From: Caulobacterales bacterium
Lineage (GTDB): Bacteria; Pseudomonadota; Alphaproteobacteria; Caulobacterales; Aquidulcibacteraceae
Direction of reading: 5' to 3'
Length of the DNA: 64,000 nt
Assembly (NCBI GenBank): GCA_017303355.1
Contig: JAFLCU010000002.1
Span: forward strand, 57,501 to 121,500
Below, in pieces: positions 1 through 7,984 of this stretch (position 1 is its first letter; each line of letters begins with the position of its first letter). The position numbers and the translations under genes were made by a program. The notes under the pieces were generated by a model. It did not search any database, had not been told where the DNA came from, and saw nothing but the letters and a program-made list of their open reading frames with translations.

Positions 1-216
1 GTCTGGCTCGTACTTTCAGGCGGCGTACTGGCGCTTGGCCGCTTCGATCGCCACGCCCTCGTCACCGCCATCGGCGTGCTGAGTTTGATCTGCGCCATCT
101 TCGGTTTGCTGGCCGACCTCAGTCTTGATCTGCTCGCCTCCGCTGGCGTGTTCATGCTGTGCGCGTTCATCGCCGCCATCGCCGGTCTTGCGCTGCGCCG
201 GAGCAAAACCTCATGA
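1..216 (+). CDS. C-terminal part of an integral membrane protein (partial)
   Basis: Frame 1 is open from the window edge to a TGA at 214-216 and encodes about 71 hydrophobic residues ending in LALRRSKTS. At least two membrane segments are visible, rich in Leu, Ile, Val and Phe, with a short basic tail. The next gene starts inside this stop region (ATG at 213), so the two are translationally coupled. In many proteobacteria the gene directly before a GDYXXLXY protein encodes a DUF2157/DUF4401 membrane protein; that identity is inferred from position only, because the N-terminus is outside the window. Confidence 0.6.
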   Translation, partial: VWLVLSGGVLALGRFDRHALVTAIGVLSLICAIFGLLADLSLDLLASAGVFMLCAFIAAIAGLALRRSKTS

Positions 217-785
217 AGCTCAACGCCGCGCCCCGCATTTTGATCGTCGCTGGCGTCTGCATCGCAGCACTCATCGGCCTTGTCGTAAGCGAAGGCGCCG
301 CGCGCGATAGCGGCCAGGAGGTGCTGCTGCGTATGCAGGCAGTCGATCCGCGCGCGCTACTCAGCGGCCATTATGTCGACATCAACCTTACCGAGCCGCT
401 GAATGAAGAATGCCCGCCCGGCGCCGATCTGCGCTGGATCGCGCTCCGTCCCGATGGCGAGGCGTATGTGCTCGCCGGCGGCGCGGCCTCGCGCGATCAA
501 GCCCAACAGGTCGGCCCATTGCCGGTGCGCGGCTCGTTCACCTGTGCGCCGCCAGCCCTCGTCGACAGCGTCGCACCCATTCCCGGATTCACGCGACTCA
601 ATATTGGCATTAGCCGCTTTCACATTAACCAGGCCGACGCGCTCCGCATCGAAGAGATCCTACGCGCGCAGCGCATCGATGAGAGCACGCGCGCCTACGC
701 CATCGTCTCCGTTGGCCGCGACGGCCGCGCGCGTTTGCGCGGCATCATGGTTGACGGCGAGCGCCTCGAACTCTCCTGGCTCTGA
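213..785 (+). CDS. GDYXXLXY domain protein, membrane-anchored
   Basis: A 190-residue protein with one N-terminal membrane segment (about residues 8-24) and a periplasmic remainder. The segment LLSGHYVDINL near residue 50 resembles the family motif GDYxxLxY, with His in place of Asp. The C-terminal pattern (a Val-rich strand, then GRDGRARLRGIMVDGERLEL) also fits this family. The ATG at 213 overlaps the preceding stop codon, which supports this start and a two-gene operon with the upstream membrane protein. The family has no established biochemical role; members usually sit beside DUF2157/DUF4401 genes. The family call is moderately sure and the function unknown. Confidence 0.65.
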   Translation: MKLNAAPRILIVAGVCIAALIGLVVSEGAARDSGQEVLLRMQAVDPRALLSGHYVDINLTEPLNEECPPGADLRWIALRPDGEAYVLAGGAASRDQAQQVGPLPVRGSFTCAPPALVDSVAPIPGFTRLNIGISRFHINQADALRIEEILRAQRIDESTRAYAIVSVGRDGRARLRGIMVDGERLELSWL

Positions 786-919
786 CGCGGCGCCACAATG
801 GGGCGAATACTTCGCGCCCGTTGCTCTTTACTGACGCACAACACGCGAAATTCCACGCCTGACGCGTGGCACGCGCATTGCTTTCTCGCTCCGCAGAAGA
901 ATTTCTCCGGAGCGCGAGC

Positions 920-1288
920 GTGCGGGCGTTTATCTTAACAAGTGCGGCGATGTTGGCGTACGCCAGCGCGGCCTCGGCTGATCCCATTCCCGGCGGCGCC
1001 GGCGATTTCTCGCGCGGCTTCGGCATGGGCTGGGAAAGCTACGATTCCCCGATCAATCCCTCGACGCGCGACGACGACGGCAATCGCGTCATCGTCAACG
1101 GCCGCATGCAGATCGAAGGCGCTCTCTATGGCGGCCTGCAAGACGATTTCGCCACCGGCATCGGCTCGACCCAAGCCATCGGCAACCAACTGAACGTGAT
1201 CACCCAAGGCAATTACAACACGGTGATCGTCGACTCCACCCAGATCAACACTGGCGACATCAGCGCCGACATCGACGGAGACCAATAA
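920..1288 (+). CDS. hfaA: Holdfast anchor protein HfaA
   Basis: HfaA is a surface protein that, with HfaB and HfaD, anchors the adhesive holdfast to the cell pole in Caulobacterales. The GTG at 920 is preceded by CGGAG at 908-912 and gives a 122-residue protein with a clean Sec signal (MRAFILTSAAMLAYASASA-like, cleavage near ASA/D). A longer version from a GTG at 866 is possible but lacks a good ribosome site. The mature part is curlin-like: it ends with Asn/Gln/Ile repeats such as IGNQLNVITQGNYNTVIVD, typical of amyloid-forming CsgA/CsgB-type proteins. It lies two bases before hfaB in the order hfaA-hfaB-hfaD known from Caulobacter. Identification rests on context plus the curlin-like C-terminus. 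Confidence 0.85.
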   Translation: MRAFILTSAAMLAYASAASADPIPGGAGDFSRGFGMGWESYDSPINPSTRDDDGNRVIVNGRMQIEGALYGGLQDDFATGIGSTQAIGNQLNVITQGNYNTVIVDSTQINTGDISADIDGDQ

Positions 1289-1290
1289 AT

Positions 1291-2280
1291 ATGTTCGCGC
1301 TGAAAAAACTCGCCATCGTGCTGGCGGCGACGACCTCGCTCACCGCCTGCGTCACGCCGCAATCCGGCAATGACGGCATGTATGCGTTGCCGATCGGCGA
1401 CGCGCCCGTCACCGCCAACCCCACCGCCTACACACCCGCGCTCGATTGTCTGGCCGCGCACGCGCGCACCCAGTCGATCGCCGCGCCGCGCATCGCCGTC
1501 GGTCGCATCCTCGATTACACGGGCTCGGTCAGCGAAGAAGGCGGCCGCCGCATCACGCAAGGCGCCTCGCTGATGGCGATGTCGGCCTTCAACAAGGCCG
1601 GCGCGCGTCTCGTCGAACGCTTCGACACCTCAGTCACCGAACTCGAACTGCGTTACGCCAACAATCGCCTGATCGGCCAAGAAGGCGGCGACGAAAACGT
1701 GCGCCGCATCTATGCCGGCCAAATGCCCGGCTCCGATTATTATTTCGTCGGCGGCATCACCGAGCTCAACTACAACATCCGCTCGACCGGCATTGACGTC
1801 CAAGGCGGCCACACCGATGCGCGCGACGGCGTCGGCCATCTGGGCGGGCGCCTTTATGTGATGAACATCGCGCTCGACTTCCGCTTGATCGATACGCGCA
1901 CGCTCGAAGTCGTCGACGTTATCTCCTATCAAAAGCAGATCATCGGCCGCGAGGTCCGCGCCGGCGTGTTCTCCTTCTTCGACGACACCCTGCTCGATAT
2001 CGCCGCCGGCGAACGCGCGCTGGAGCCGGTGCAACTCGCCGTCCGCGCCGGCGTCGAACGCGCCGTCGTTCAAGTGATGAGCCGCTTCTACGGCGCGCAG
2101 GATAGCTCGGTGTGCGCCGCCGCCATCGCCGCCGAAGGCGATCCGATGGGCCCGGGCCAAACGCAAACCGCCACCGGCGCGGTCATCCCGCAAAGCCCGG
2201 CCGGCGCGGCCATCGACACCAATGCCTGGCACGCGCGCCGCGACGACAATCTCTATCCCGGCCTGCGCGGCCGCAGCTAA
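1291..2280 (+). CDS. hfaB: Holdfast anchoring lipoprotein HfaB (CsgG family)
   Basis: A 329-residue outer-membrane lipoprotein related to the curli secretion channel CsgG. In Caulobacter, HfaB is needed for secretion and stability of HfaA and HfaD. The N-terminus MFALKKLAIVLAATTSLTAC carries a lipobox LTAC with the acylated cysteine at residue 20. The CsgG core follows: IAVGRILDYTG near residue 68, a conserved segment RRITQGASLMAMSAFNKAG and a C-terminal YYFVGGITELNYNIR strand region. The ATG lies two bases after the hfaA stop and hfaD starts 14 bases downstream, so the three genes form one operon. The last 60 residues are low-complexity and rich in Gly, Ala and Gln. Confidence 0.9.
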   Translation: MFALKKLAIVLAATTSLTACVTPQSGNDGMYALPIGDAPVTANPTAYTPALDCLAAHARTQSIAAPRIAVGRILDYTGSVSEEGGRRITQGASLMAMSAFNKAGARLVERFDTSVTELELRYANNRLIGQEGGDENVRRIYAGQMPGSDYYFVGGITELNYNIRSTGIDVQGGHTDARDGVGHLGGRLYVMNIALDFRLIDTRTLEVVDVISYQKQIIGREVRAGVFSFFDDTLLDIAAGERALEPVQLAVRAGVERAVVQVMSRFYGAQDSSVCAAAIAAEGDPMGPGQTQTATGAVIPQSPAGAAIDTNAWHARRDDNLYPGLRGRS

Positions 2281-2294
2281 TTTTCGGAGCCGCC

Positions 2295-3491
2295 ATGCGC
2301 GCGTTTCTTCTCGCTTCCGTCGCCCTCGTGCTCGCACCGTGCGCTTACGCGCAAACGGTCGTGAATGAGCAAACCCAAACCGGCGACGCAACTGCGCAAA
2401 CCGACATCGAGGTCGGTGCGGCCTATGACGCCGCCGCCACCGCGATCGCCGGCGGCAACATCGTCACCGCTACCGGCGTCGAGAGCGACATCGATCTCCG
2501 CAACGCGCAAGACATGGATGGCGACGCAAGCGCCACAACGAACGCCACCGTCTGGCATGCCGACGGCGTGGTCGCCATCGCCTCCGCCAGCGTCGCCAAT
2601 GGCGCGACCGCGAGCAGCGAAAACGGCGCTATTTCCGCCTATTCCGAGCAATACGCGCACGGCGACACGCATGCAGAAACTCGCTTCACCGGCGGCGACG
2701 CCACGCACGCCAGCACCTCGGCCTCGGCCAGCGGCAACGTGCTCGCCCTCTCTGCCGAGATCGGCGACATCGGCCTGCGCGGCTATCAGGAAAACACCGG
2801 CGCCGTCAGCGCCAATGTCGAAGCCGATCATTGCTGCGTCGCCGGCCAAGCCGCGTCGTCGGCGATCTCCAGCGCCAACAACATGACGATCGGCGGCTAT
2901 ACCAGCACCGTACAAACCGAAACGCTGCAGCGCGCCAGTGGCGCCAGCAACGCGCGCGCCGATCTCTACGCCGGCTACGCCACCGACGCCTCGGCCAACG
3001 CCACCGCGAACGCCAACGCCATCACCATTGAAAACCAATGGGGCTACGTAAACGCCGATATCGACCAAGTGTCGATCGCAAGCGTGAACGCCCAATCCTA
3101 CGTCACCCTCGGCGGCGATTTCCTGGGCTATGGCTCAGCCGGCGCCTACGGCGTCGGCAACCAGGCCATCGTCGGCAATGTCGGCTCCGACACCGTGCTC
3201 GACATTTCGCAAATCAATCGTGGCGATGTCTCAGCCGACGCCGCACTCGTCGGCGAAGGCGGCGAGGCGGCCCTCGCCTCGGCCGCAGCTTACGGCAACA
3301 ACACCACCGGCTATGTCTGCGGCTACTGCGAGACGAACGCGCCCACGCTCACCGCCGCGAACGATCAGCTCAACACCGGCAATGTGAGCGCAAGCGCCAG
3401 CGTCGAGAGCCCGTACGCGCGCACGGTTGCGGCCACCGCGACAGCCATCGGCAACGCGGCCACGTTCCAGGTGCGCGGTCCAGGCGGCTAA
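2295..3491 (+). CDS. hfaD: Holdfast anchor protein HfaD
   Basis: A 398-residue secreted surface protein, third gene of the holdfast-anchor operon. The ATG at 2295 has a good ribosome site (CGGAG at 2285-2289) and gives a signal peptide MRAFLLASVALVLAPCAYA cleaved before QTVV. The mature protein is almost free of Lys, rich in Ala, Asn, Thr, Ser and Gly, and built of recurring short strands (GNIVTATG, GNVLALSAEIGD, GNQAIVGNVGSD), as expected for a beta-solenoid or amyloid-like adhesin. Four cysteines occur in two CC-like pairs (ADHCCVAG; VCGYCET). In Caulobacter HfaD and HfaA form the complex that ties the holdfast to the outer membrane through HfaB. The assignment rests on context plus composition. 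Confidence 0.85.
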   Translation: MRAFLLASVALVLAPCAYAQTVVNEQTQTGDATAQTDIEVGAAYDAAATAIAGGNIVTATGVESDIDLRNAQDMDGDASATTNATVWHADGVVAIASASVANGATASSENGAISAYSEQYAHGDTHAETRFTGGDATHASTSASASGNVLALSAEIGDIGLRGYQENTGAVSANVEADHCCVAGQAASSAISSANNMTIGGYTSTVQTETLQRASGASNARADLYAGYATDASANATANANAITIENQWGYVNADIDQVSIASVNAQSYVTLGGDFLGYGSAGAYGVGNQAIVGNVGSDTVLDISQINRGDVSADAALVGEGGEAALASAAAYGNNTTGYVCGYCETNAPTLTAANDQLNTGNVSASASVESPYARTVAATATAIGNAATFQVRGPGG

Positions 3492-3505
3492 GCGCGCCGC
3501 CTAGC

Positions 3506-4324
3506 CTAGTCCGCCGAAATATTCTGATCCATCGTTTCAGCGGGTTTCGTGCCTTCGCAACATGGCCCGCCCACCGGCTTGGCCGGCACGCCCGCCACCG
3601 TGCAGCGCGCCGCGACATCGCTCAGCACCACCGAGCCCGCCGCGATCCGCGCATCCTCGCCAACCACAATGTTGCCCAGCACCTTGGCGCCCGCGCCAAT
3701 CATCACGCCGCGCTTGATCTTGGGGTGACGATCGCCGCCCACCTTGCCGGTGCCGCCCAAAGTCACCGAATGCAGCATCGATACGTCGTCATCCACGACA
3801 GCGGTCTCGCCAATGACGATGCCGTGCGCGTGATCGATGAACACGCCCGCGCCAATCTTCGCGTTCGGATGAATATCGACCGCGAACAGCTCAGAGATGC
3901 GGCTCTGCAGATGATAGGCGAGGATGTGACGCTCTTCGGTCCAGAGCCAGTGCGCGATGCGATAGGCCTGCAGCCCGCCATAGCCTTTGAAAAACAGGAA
4001 CGGCTGCAGATACGTGCGGCACGCCGGATCGCGCTCGCGCACCACGCGCATGTCGCGCGTCGCGGCCGTCACCAGCGCCGGATCGGCCGCATAGGCTTCG
4101 CGGATCACCTCGCGCAATTGCAGCGCCGGCAGATCGCCATGCCCAAGCTTCTGCGCCAGATGATAGGAGAGCGCGTCCTCGATCTTGTCGTGGTGCAGAA
4201 TCGATGCGTGCAGATACGACGCCAGCAACGGCTCCTCGGCCGCCGCCTGCATCGCCTCCACGCGCAATTGCGCCCACACGCCGCCGGACGCCTCGAACAC
4301 GCGGGGCTGAGCTTCGGCCATCAA
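3506..4324 (-). CDS. cysE: Serine O-acetyltransferase CysE
   Basis: Transfers acetyl from acetyl-CoA to L-serine, giving O-acetylserine, the sulfide acceptor in cysteine synthesis. The 272-residue protein has the helical N-terminal domain (about 1-150) followed by the left-handed beta-helix of hexapeptide repeats. The characteristic segments IHPNAKIGAGVFIDHAHGIV, MLHSVTLGGTGKVGGDRHPK and IGAGAKVLGNIVVG are all present, including the Asp-His pairs needed for serine binding. A second in-frame ATG directly after the first makes the start 4324 or 4321. The gene overlaps the NUDIX gene upstream by four bases (ATGA), so they are one transcription unit. Its stop faces hfaD 14 bases away. Confidence 0.95.
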   Translation of the reverse strand: MMAEAQPRVFEASGGVWAQLRVEAMQAAAEEPLLASYLHASILHHDKIEDALSYHLAQKLGHGDLPALQLREVIREAYAADPALVTAATRDMRVVRERDPACRTYLQPFLFFKGYGGLQAYRIAHWLWTEERHILAYHLQSRISELFAVDIHPNAKIGAGVFIDHAHGIVIGETAVVDDDVSMLHSVTLGGTGKVGGDRHPKIKRGVMIGAGAKVLGNIVVGEDARIAAGSVVLSDVAARCTVAGVPAKPVGGPCCEGTKPAETMDQNISAD

Positions 4325-4944
4325 ATTCCTCCCTGCCCATGGCCGAGCATGGCGCTGGCCAGGGGTGCTGGTAACAGCCCTGTCACCGCCATGTGGTGGG
4401 CGCGCAGGATAGCCGCAACCGTCATACTATCGCGAATATAGCCGGCGGCGACCTTCTCCACTACGTCCGCGAACGGAACACGGTTGCGCTTCAGCACCTC
4501 CGTGGGTTCCGGCTTCGCCTCGCCCAGCGTCAGATCGAGCGCCAGATAGATCGTGGCCGTCTCGTCGCTCAGCGAATTGGAAAGATCCATCTCAAGCATC
4601 GGCAGATAAGTCCCGGCCTTCAGCCCCGTCTCTTCCTCAAGCTCGCGCCGCGCGCACGCGAGCGGCGGTTCGCCCGGGTCGGCGCCGCCCTCCGGCATCT
4701 CCCAGGAATAGCGCCCCAGCGGAAAGCGCCATTGGCCGACCAAATGCACATAGCCCTCGGCGTCGATCGGCAGCACGCCCACCGCATGCCGGCGCGGACG
4801 GATAACGCTGTAATCCCCCTCCGCGCCGTGGGGATGCAGCACAGCGTGCGTATCGACGACGAACCAAGCGTTCTCGAATGTGCGCGTCACGCTCTTGACG
4901 ATCCACGGATCGGAGTCTTCTTCCCAGGGTTCGCTCATAGCCAT
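4321..4944 (-). CDS. NUDIX hydrolase (ADP-ribose pyrophosphatase-like)
   Basis: A 207-residue hydrolase of nucleoside diphosphates linked to another group. The complete Nudix box Gx5Ex7REUxEExGU is visible (GADPGE, then ARRELEEETGL) around residues 86-108. The size, the N-terminal WWVV/VDTHAVLHPHG-like strands and the acidic box resemble ADP-ribose or GDP-mannose/ADP-sugar pyrophosphatases (NudF/NudK group), but the substrate cannot be read from the sequence. It is the first gene of a two-gene unit with cysE. The divergent nitroreductase starts 39 bases away, so a short shared promoter region lies at 4945-4983, which includes an AT-rich patch TTATTTAAA. Confidence 0.85.
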   Translation of the reverse strand: MAMSEPWEEDSDPWIVKSVTRTFENAWFVVDTHAVLHPHGAEGDYSVIRPRRHAVGVLPIDAEGYVHLVGQWRFPLGRYSWEMPEGGADPGEPPLACARRELEEETGLKAGTYLPMLEMDLSNSLSDETATIYLALDLTLGEAKPEPTEVLKRNRVPFADVVEKVAAGYIRDSMTVAAILRAHHMAVTGLLPAPLASAMLGHGQGGI

Positions 4945-4983
4945 TATTTAAACGCCGCGGCCGAACGGCGCCATGGAGACCAC

Positions 4984-5598
4984 ATGACCATTCCCGCTTC
5001 GGCCATCCCCGCCGCCCCGCAAGACAACGACGTGCTCGCCGCTACGCACCCCAGCGCCGAGACCTTGGCTTTCCTGGCGCTGCGCCGCTCCACCAAAGTC
5101 ATCCATCTCACGGCGCCCGCCCCGAGCGGCGATCAGCTCGACGCGCTTCTGCGCATCGCCTCGCGCGTGCCTGATCACGGCAAGCTCGGCCCATGGCGTT
5201 TCGTCATCATCGAAGGCGAAGCCCGCGCCCGCGCCGGCGAAGCGCTCGCAGGCGTGGCGCCCGACGCGCCAAGCGCCGAGGCCGCGCGCAACACCTTCAC
5301 GCGCGCGCCGCTCTGCGTGATGGTGGTTTCGACCGCCGCGCCTCACGCCAAAATTCCGGAATGGGAGCAACAGCTCGCCACAGGCGCCGCATGCTTTGCG
5401 TTGCTGCTCGGCGCCGACGCAATGGGCTATGGCGGCTGCTGGCTCACCGGCTGGCCCTGCTACGACGCGCGCGCCCGCGCGAGCCTGGGCCTTGCCGAAC
5501 AAGAACGCATCGCCGGCTTCATCCACCTCGGCACGCCCACGGAAGCGCCCACGGAACGCGTCCGCGCGAACTGGGCGGAGCGGGTGAGTAGGTTTTAA
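4984..5598 (+). CDS. Nitroreductase family protein
   Basis: An FMN-dependent oxidoreductase of 204 residues. The start of the FMN fold is seen as LRRSTK (about residue 34), followed by RVPDHGKLGPWRFVII, in which the Arg/His/Gly/Pro segment lines the flavin phosphate. The C-terminal half has GAACFALLLGADAMGYGGCWLT, a typical nitroreductase dimer helix, and ends with GFIHLGTPTEAP, matching the family's xGxP motif. The pattern is closest to the YdjA-type putative NAD(P)H nitroreductases. The ATG at 4984 is supported by GGAG at 4975-4978. It is a single gene, divergent from the NUDIX gene. Natural substrate unknown. Confidence 0.85.
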   Translation: MTIPASAIPAAPQDNDVLAATHPSAETLAFLALRRSTKVIHLTAPAPSGDQLDALLRIASRVPDHGKLGPWRFVIIEGEARARAGEALAGVAPDAPSAEAARNTFTRAPLCVMVVSTAAPHAKIPEWEQQLATGAACFALLLGADAMGYGGCWLTGWPCYDARARASLGLAEQERIAGFIHLGTPTEAPTERVRANWAERVSRF

Positions 5599-5653
5599 TC
5601 GGTGCACTCCCAAAAGTCGCGCGCGCTCCGCTCGCGCGCTATAACACGCAGCG

Positions 5654-5722
5654 CTGTTTGCAGGTTGGAGCGCGCCGCTCCCGCGGCGCATGCGGCGCGA
5701 AGCGCCGCGCTCCTGCTTTTTT
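5654..5722 (+). terminator. GC-rich hairpin with T-run; also a repeat copy
   Basis: After the nitroreductase stop, GGAGCGCG (5667-5674) pairs with CGCGCTCC (5706-5713). Inside it, GCGGCGC-GAA-GCGCCGC forms a second hairpin, and six T follow at 5717-5722. This could be an intrinsic terminator. The first 22 bases (5654-5675) recur exactly at 6636-6657, on the other side of the next gene, so the element is also a dispersed repeat. Confidence 0.5.
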
Positions 5723-5878
5723 GACATAAGCGCCAGAGCCGCCGAGGGACCGTGTATCCAGGGATAGAGCGCGCGCTCGCGCGTAAGATTCCCAAGCGCA
5801 TCAACGCAAATCGCGCCGCGTCCGCATGGATAGAACCAATCTTATCCGCCCCCGCCAAAACGCGCGTACAATGCGCGC

Positions 5879-6571
5879 ATGATTTTCACCCCCGCCGCCT
5901 GTACCGACCCCACCGCCGAACTCTGGCGCGCCGCGCGCGCCATGTTCGTGCGCATGTGCTTCGTCATGGGCACCGCCGCCGACATCGCCGCGCTCGGCTT
6001 GTGCAAGAGCCAGATTCCGCGTCTGCAACATTGGATCGCAGCCCTCGAAAGCTTCGTGCGCAAAGTGCTGGTGATGGAGGTCGATCGCCTGACCTTGATG
6101 CAGCCGAAGAAGCGCGATCCGTTCGCGAAGAAGAAAGAGCCGCCAGCGCCAGCCGAGCCCAGAGAGCGCAAACGCACCTATCCGTTCAAGCTCTGGCCGA
6201 AGCCCAAGCAACATCCAGCGCGCATCACTTTACTCGGCGCGCCCACCAGCGTCGCTGAAATCCGCCGCGCACACTATCGCTCGTCGCTGATCGCGCGCTT
6301 GAAAAGCCGGCGCGAACCGACGCCGCCGCACAAACGCTATGCGCGCAGAATCCTGGCGCTGCAGCACCTGTTGAAACAGCCGCGCCGCGCCATCCTGCGC
6401 CTGGCGCGCAAACTCAAGCGCTTTCCGCGCCTCGCCGTGAAACTGGCGCTCGGCCGCCCGTGGGATTCGCCGCACGTGCCGCCCGAGCTCTGCGCCAAAG
6501 CCGCGCACGGCTCCTACAACGCCGCGCGCAATCTCTTGCATCCCGTGGCGACTCTGCCGGACACGAGTTGA
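5879..6571 (+). CDS. Hypothetical basic protein
   Basis: A 230-residue protein I do not recognise. The first 75 residues look globular and helical (MFVRMCFVMGTAADIAALGL, LQHWIAALESFVRKVLVMEV). Residues 77-110 are Lys/Pro/Glu-rich, with KKRDPFAKKKEPPAPAEPRE. The rest is strongly basic (many RR, KR and LARKLKRFPRLAVKLALGRP) and helical. There is no signal peptide or clear membrane span. The composition suggests nucleic-acid or membrane-surface contact, but this is a guess. It is monocistronic, with 280 bases before and 256 bases after, both holding dispersed palindromic repeats. A protein of this kind appears restricted to this lineage as far as I can tell. Confidence 0.65.
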   Translation: MIFTPAACTDPTAELWRAARAMFVRMCFVMGTAADIAALGLCKSQIPRLQHWIAALESFVRKVLVMEVDRLTLMQPKKRDPFAKKKEPPAPAEPRERKRTYPFKLWPKPKQHPARITLLGAPTSVAEIRRAHYRSSLIARLKSRREPTPPHKRYARRILALQHLLKQPRRAILRLARKLKRFPRLAVKLALGRPWDSPHVPPELCAKAAHGSYNAARNLLHPVATLPDTS

Positions 6572-6635
6572 ACCCAACACAGCGCCGAACGTTTCAACCG
6601 CTCTTGCAGCCGCAAGCAGCGGCCAAACGTGCTGC

Positions 6636-6672
6636 CTGTTTGCAGGTTGGAGCGCGCGGCTCCGCCGCGCCC
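6636..6672. repeat. Second copy of the 5654-type repeat
   Basis: The 22 bases at 6636-6657 are identical to 5654-5675 and are again followed by a GC-rich palindrome (GGAGCGCGCGGCTCC...). Here the second half of the hairpin is shorter and no T-run follows. The two copies bracket the hypothetical gene at 5879-6571. Confidence 0.6.
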
Positions 6673-6710
6673 CCAAGATCAACGGCCAAGCGCCTCGGGC
6701 GCAATCCTTC

Positions 6711-6782
6711 TTGGACCGCCGGCGTCCCCGCCGACGGCGCCAGTTGAAACACCGAACCGCCGGCGCGGCGCCGGCGGTCCAA
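6711..6782. repeat. REP-like palindrome, GGACCGCCGGCG family, copy 1
   Basis: TTGGACCGCCGGCG (6711-6724) is inverted at 6769-6782 (CGCCGGCGGTCCAA), with a GC-rich middle containing a second short palindrome. The same outer arms, with ATAT instead of TT, recur at 62595-62661 and 63106-63202. The copy lies between a + strand gene end and a - strand gene end. Confidence 0.75.
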
Positions 6783-6827
6783 GAGCGCCTCTCCGCAAGG
6801 GAGAGGGGGAGCGCGCCAAGCCCGCTG

Positions 6828-7889
6828 CTACGCTTTCAGCGCCAAATCCCGCAGCGTCTTTACATCCTGCGCGCGATCTTTGGGCACGATGATCACTGCT
6901 TCGGGCGTCGCCACGACGATCAGATCGCTCACGCCCGCGACGCAGACTTTCACGCCGTCGCCGCGCAACAGATTGTTCGCCGCGTCCAGCGCCACCACCG
7001 CGCCGTGCGTGGCGTTGCCGGCTTCGTCCTTGGGCGCAAGGCGCCAGATTTCATCCCACGCGCCCACATCGGCCCAGCCGATTTCGCACGGCGCCACCGC
7101 GGCGTGCTTGGTTTTTTCCATCACCGCGATGTCGAGCGGCTCGCTGCGCACCTTCTTGAACAAATCAGCGTCGAGATGGATGTTCACGCCCGCGCGCCGC
7201 GCCGCCTTCAGCGACGCGAGCGCGGCGTCGCGAATATCGGCGCTCGCTTCGAATTCACGCAGCATGAGCGCGGGGTCGAACAGGAACATGCCGCTGTTCC
7301 AAGAATATTCGCCCGTCGCCAGATAGGCGCGCGCGGTGTCGGAATTGGGCTTCTCGCGGAAGCTGTCGAGCGCGAACACGCCCTCGGCAAGCTCCGCGCC
7401 GCGTTTGATGTAGCCGTAGCCGGTGGCGGGGCGATCTGGATCGATGCCGAAGGTGACGATGCGCTCGCGGGCGAACGGCGCCGCGCGCGCGATGGCGGCA
7501 TGAAATGCGTCAACATCCGTGATGATGTGATCGGCCGGCAAAAGCAGCACGAGCGCGCCGGGCTCGATCTCGGCGCTGACGGCCGCGGCGATGGCGCCGA
7601 CAGCGGCGGTGTTGCGCGGCGCCGGTTCGAACACGATCGCGGCCGGGTTGCTCACATTCGCCCGCACCAGTTCGGCGTGGCTTTCATTGCAGAGCACAAT
7701 CGGGGCGGCGAAGGAAAGCACGCCGATCTCGCCGCTCACGCGCGCGGCCGTCTCGGCGATCATGGTCCGCGCGCCGCCGAGGGCGTGAAATTGTTTTGGT
7801 CGCGCCTCGGTCGAGGCCGGCCACAGGCGCGAGCCCGCGCCGCCGGACATAATGGCGGGAATGATCCGGTGTTTCATCGCAGCGTTCAT
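6828..7889 (-). CDS. Mannose-1-phosphate guanylyltransferase
   Basis: Makes GDP-mannose from GTP and mannose-1-phosphate, the donor for mannosyl and fucosyl-type residues. The nucleotidyltransferase signature SGGAGSRLWPASTEARPKQF lies just after the start and is the exact ManC/CpsB form. FEPAPRNTAAVGAIAA, LLLPADHIITD and GYGYIKRG follow in the usual order, then SWNSGMFLF and AVMEKTKHAAVAPCEIGWADVGAWD. The protein (353 residues from the ATG at 7889; an ATG at 7877 is also possible) has only the transferase part and lacks the fused phosphomannose isomerase domain of many ManC proteins. The neighbouring divergent AGE-family gene may supply isomerase activity. Confidence 0.92.
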   Translation of the reverse strand: MNAAMKHRIIPAIMSGGAGSRLWPASTEARPKQFHALGGARTMIAETAARVSGEIGVLSFAAPIVLCNESHAELVRANVSNPAAIVFEPAPRNTAAVGAIAAAVSAEIEPGALVLLLPADHIITDVDAFHAAIARAAPFARERIVTFGIDPDRPATGYGYIKRGAELAEGVFALDSFREKPNSDTARAYLATGEYSWNSGMFLFDPALMLREFEASADIRDAALASLKAARRAGVNIHLDADLFKKVRSEPLDIAVMEKTKHAAVAPCEIGWADVGAWDEIWRLAPKDEAGNATHGAVVALDAANNLLRGDGVKVCVAGVSDLIVVATPEAVIIVPKDRAQDVKTLRDLALKA

Positions 7890-7984
7890 GCGCCCGTTCT
7901 TGCTAGGCTTGGGCGCTATCTGCAAGAAACGCGCGCGGACCCCGTGCGCGTGCGCGCCTGGGTTTCAGATTGAAACGTCTCGTT

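Noticed and set aside
3038-4441. A 467-residue open frame on the + strand across hfaD and cysE
   Set aside because: Very Arg/His-rich with no family signal, and it covers two well-supported genes in other frames. It is a GC-driven shadow frame.
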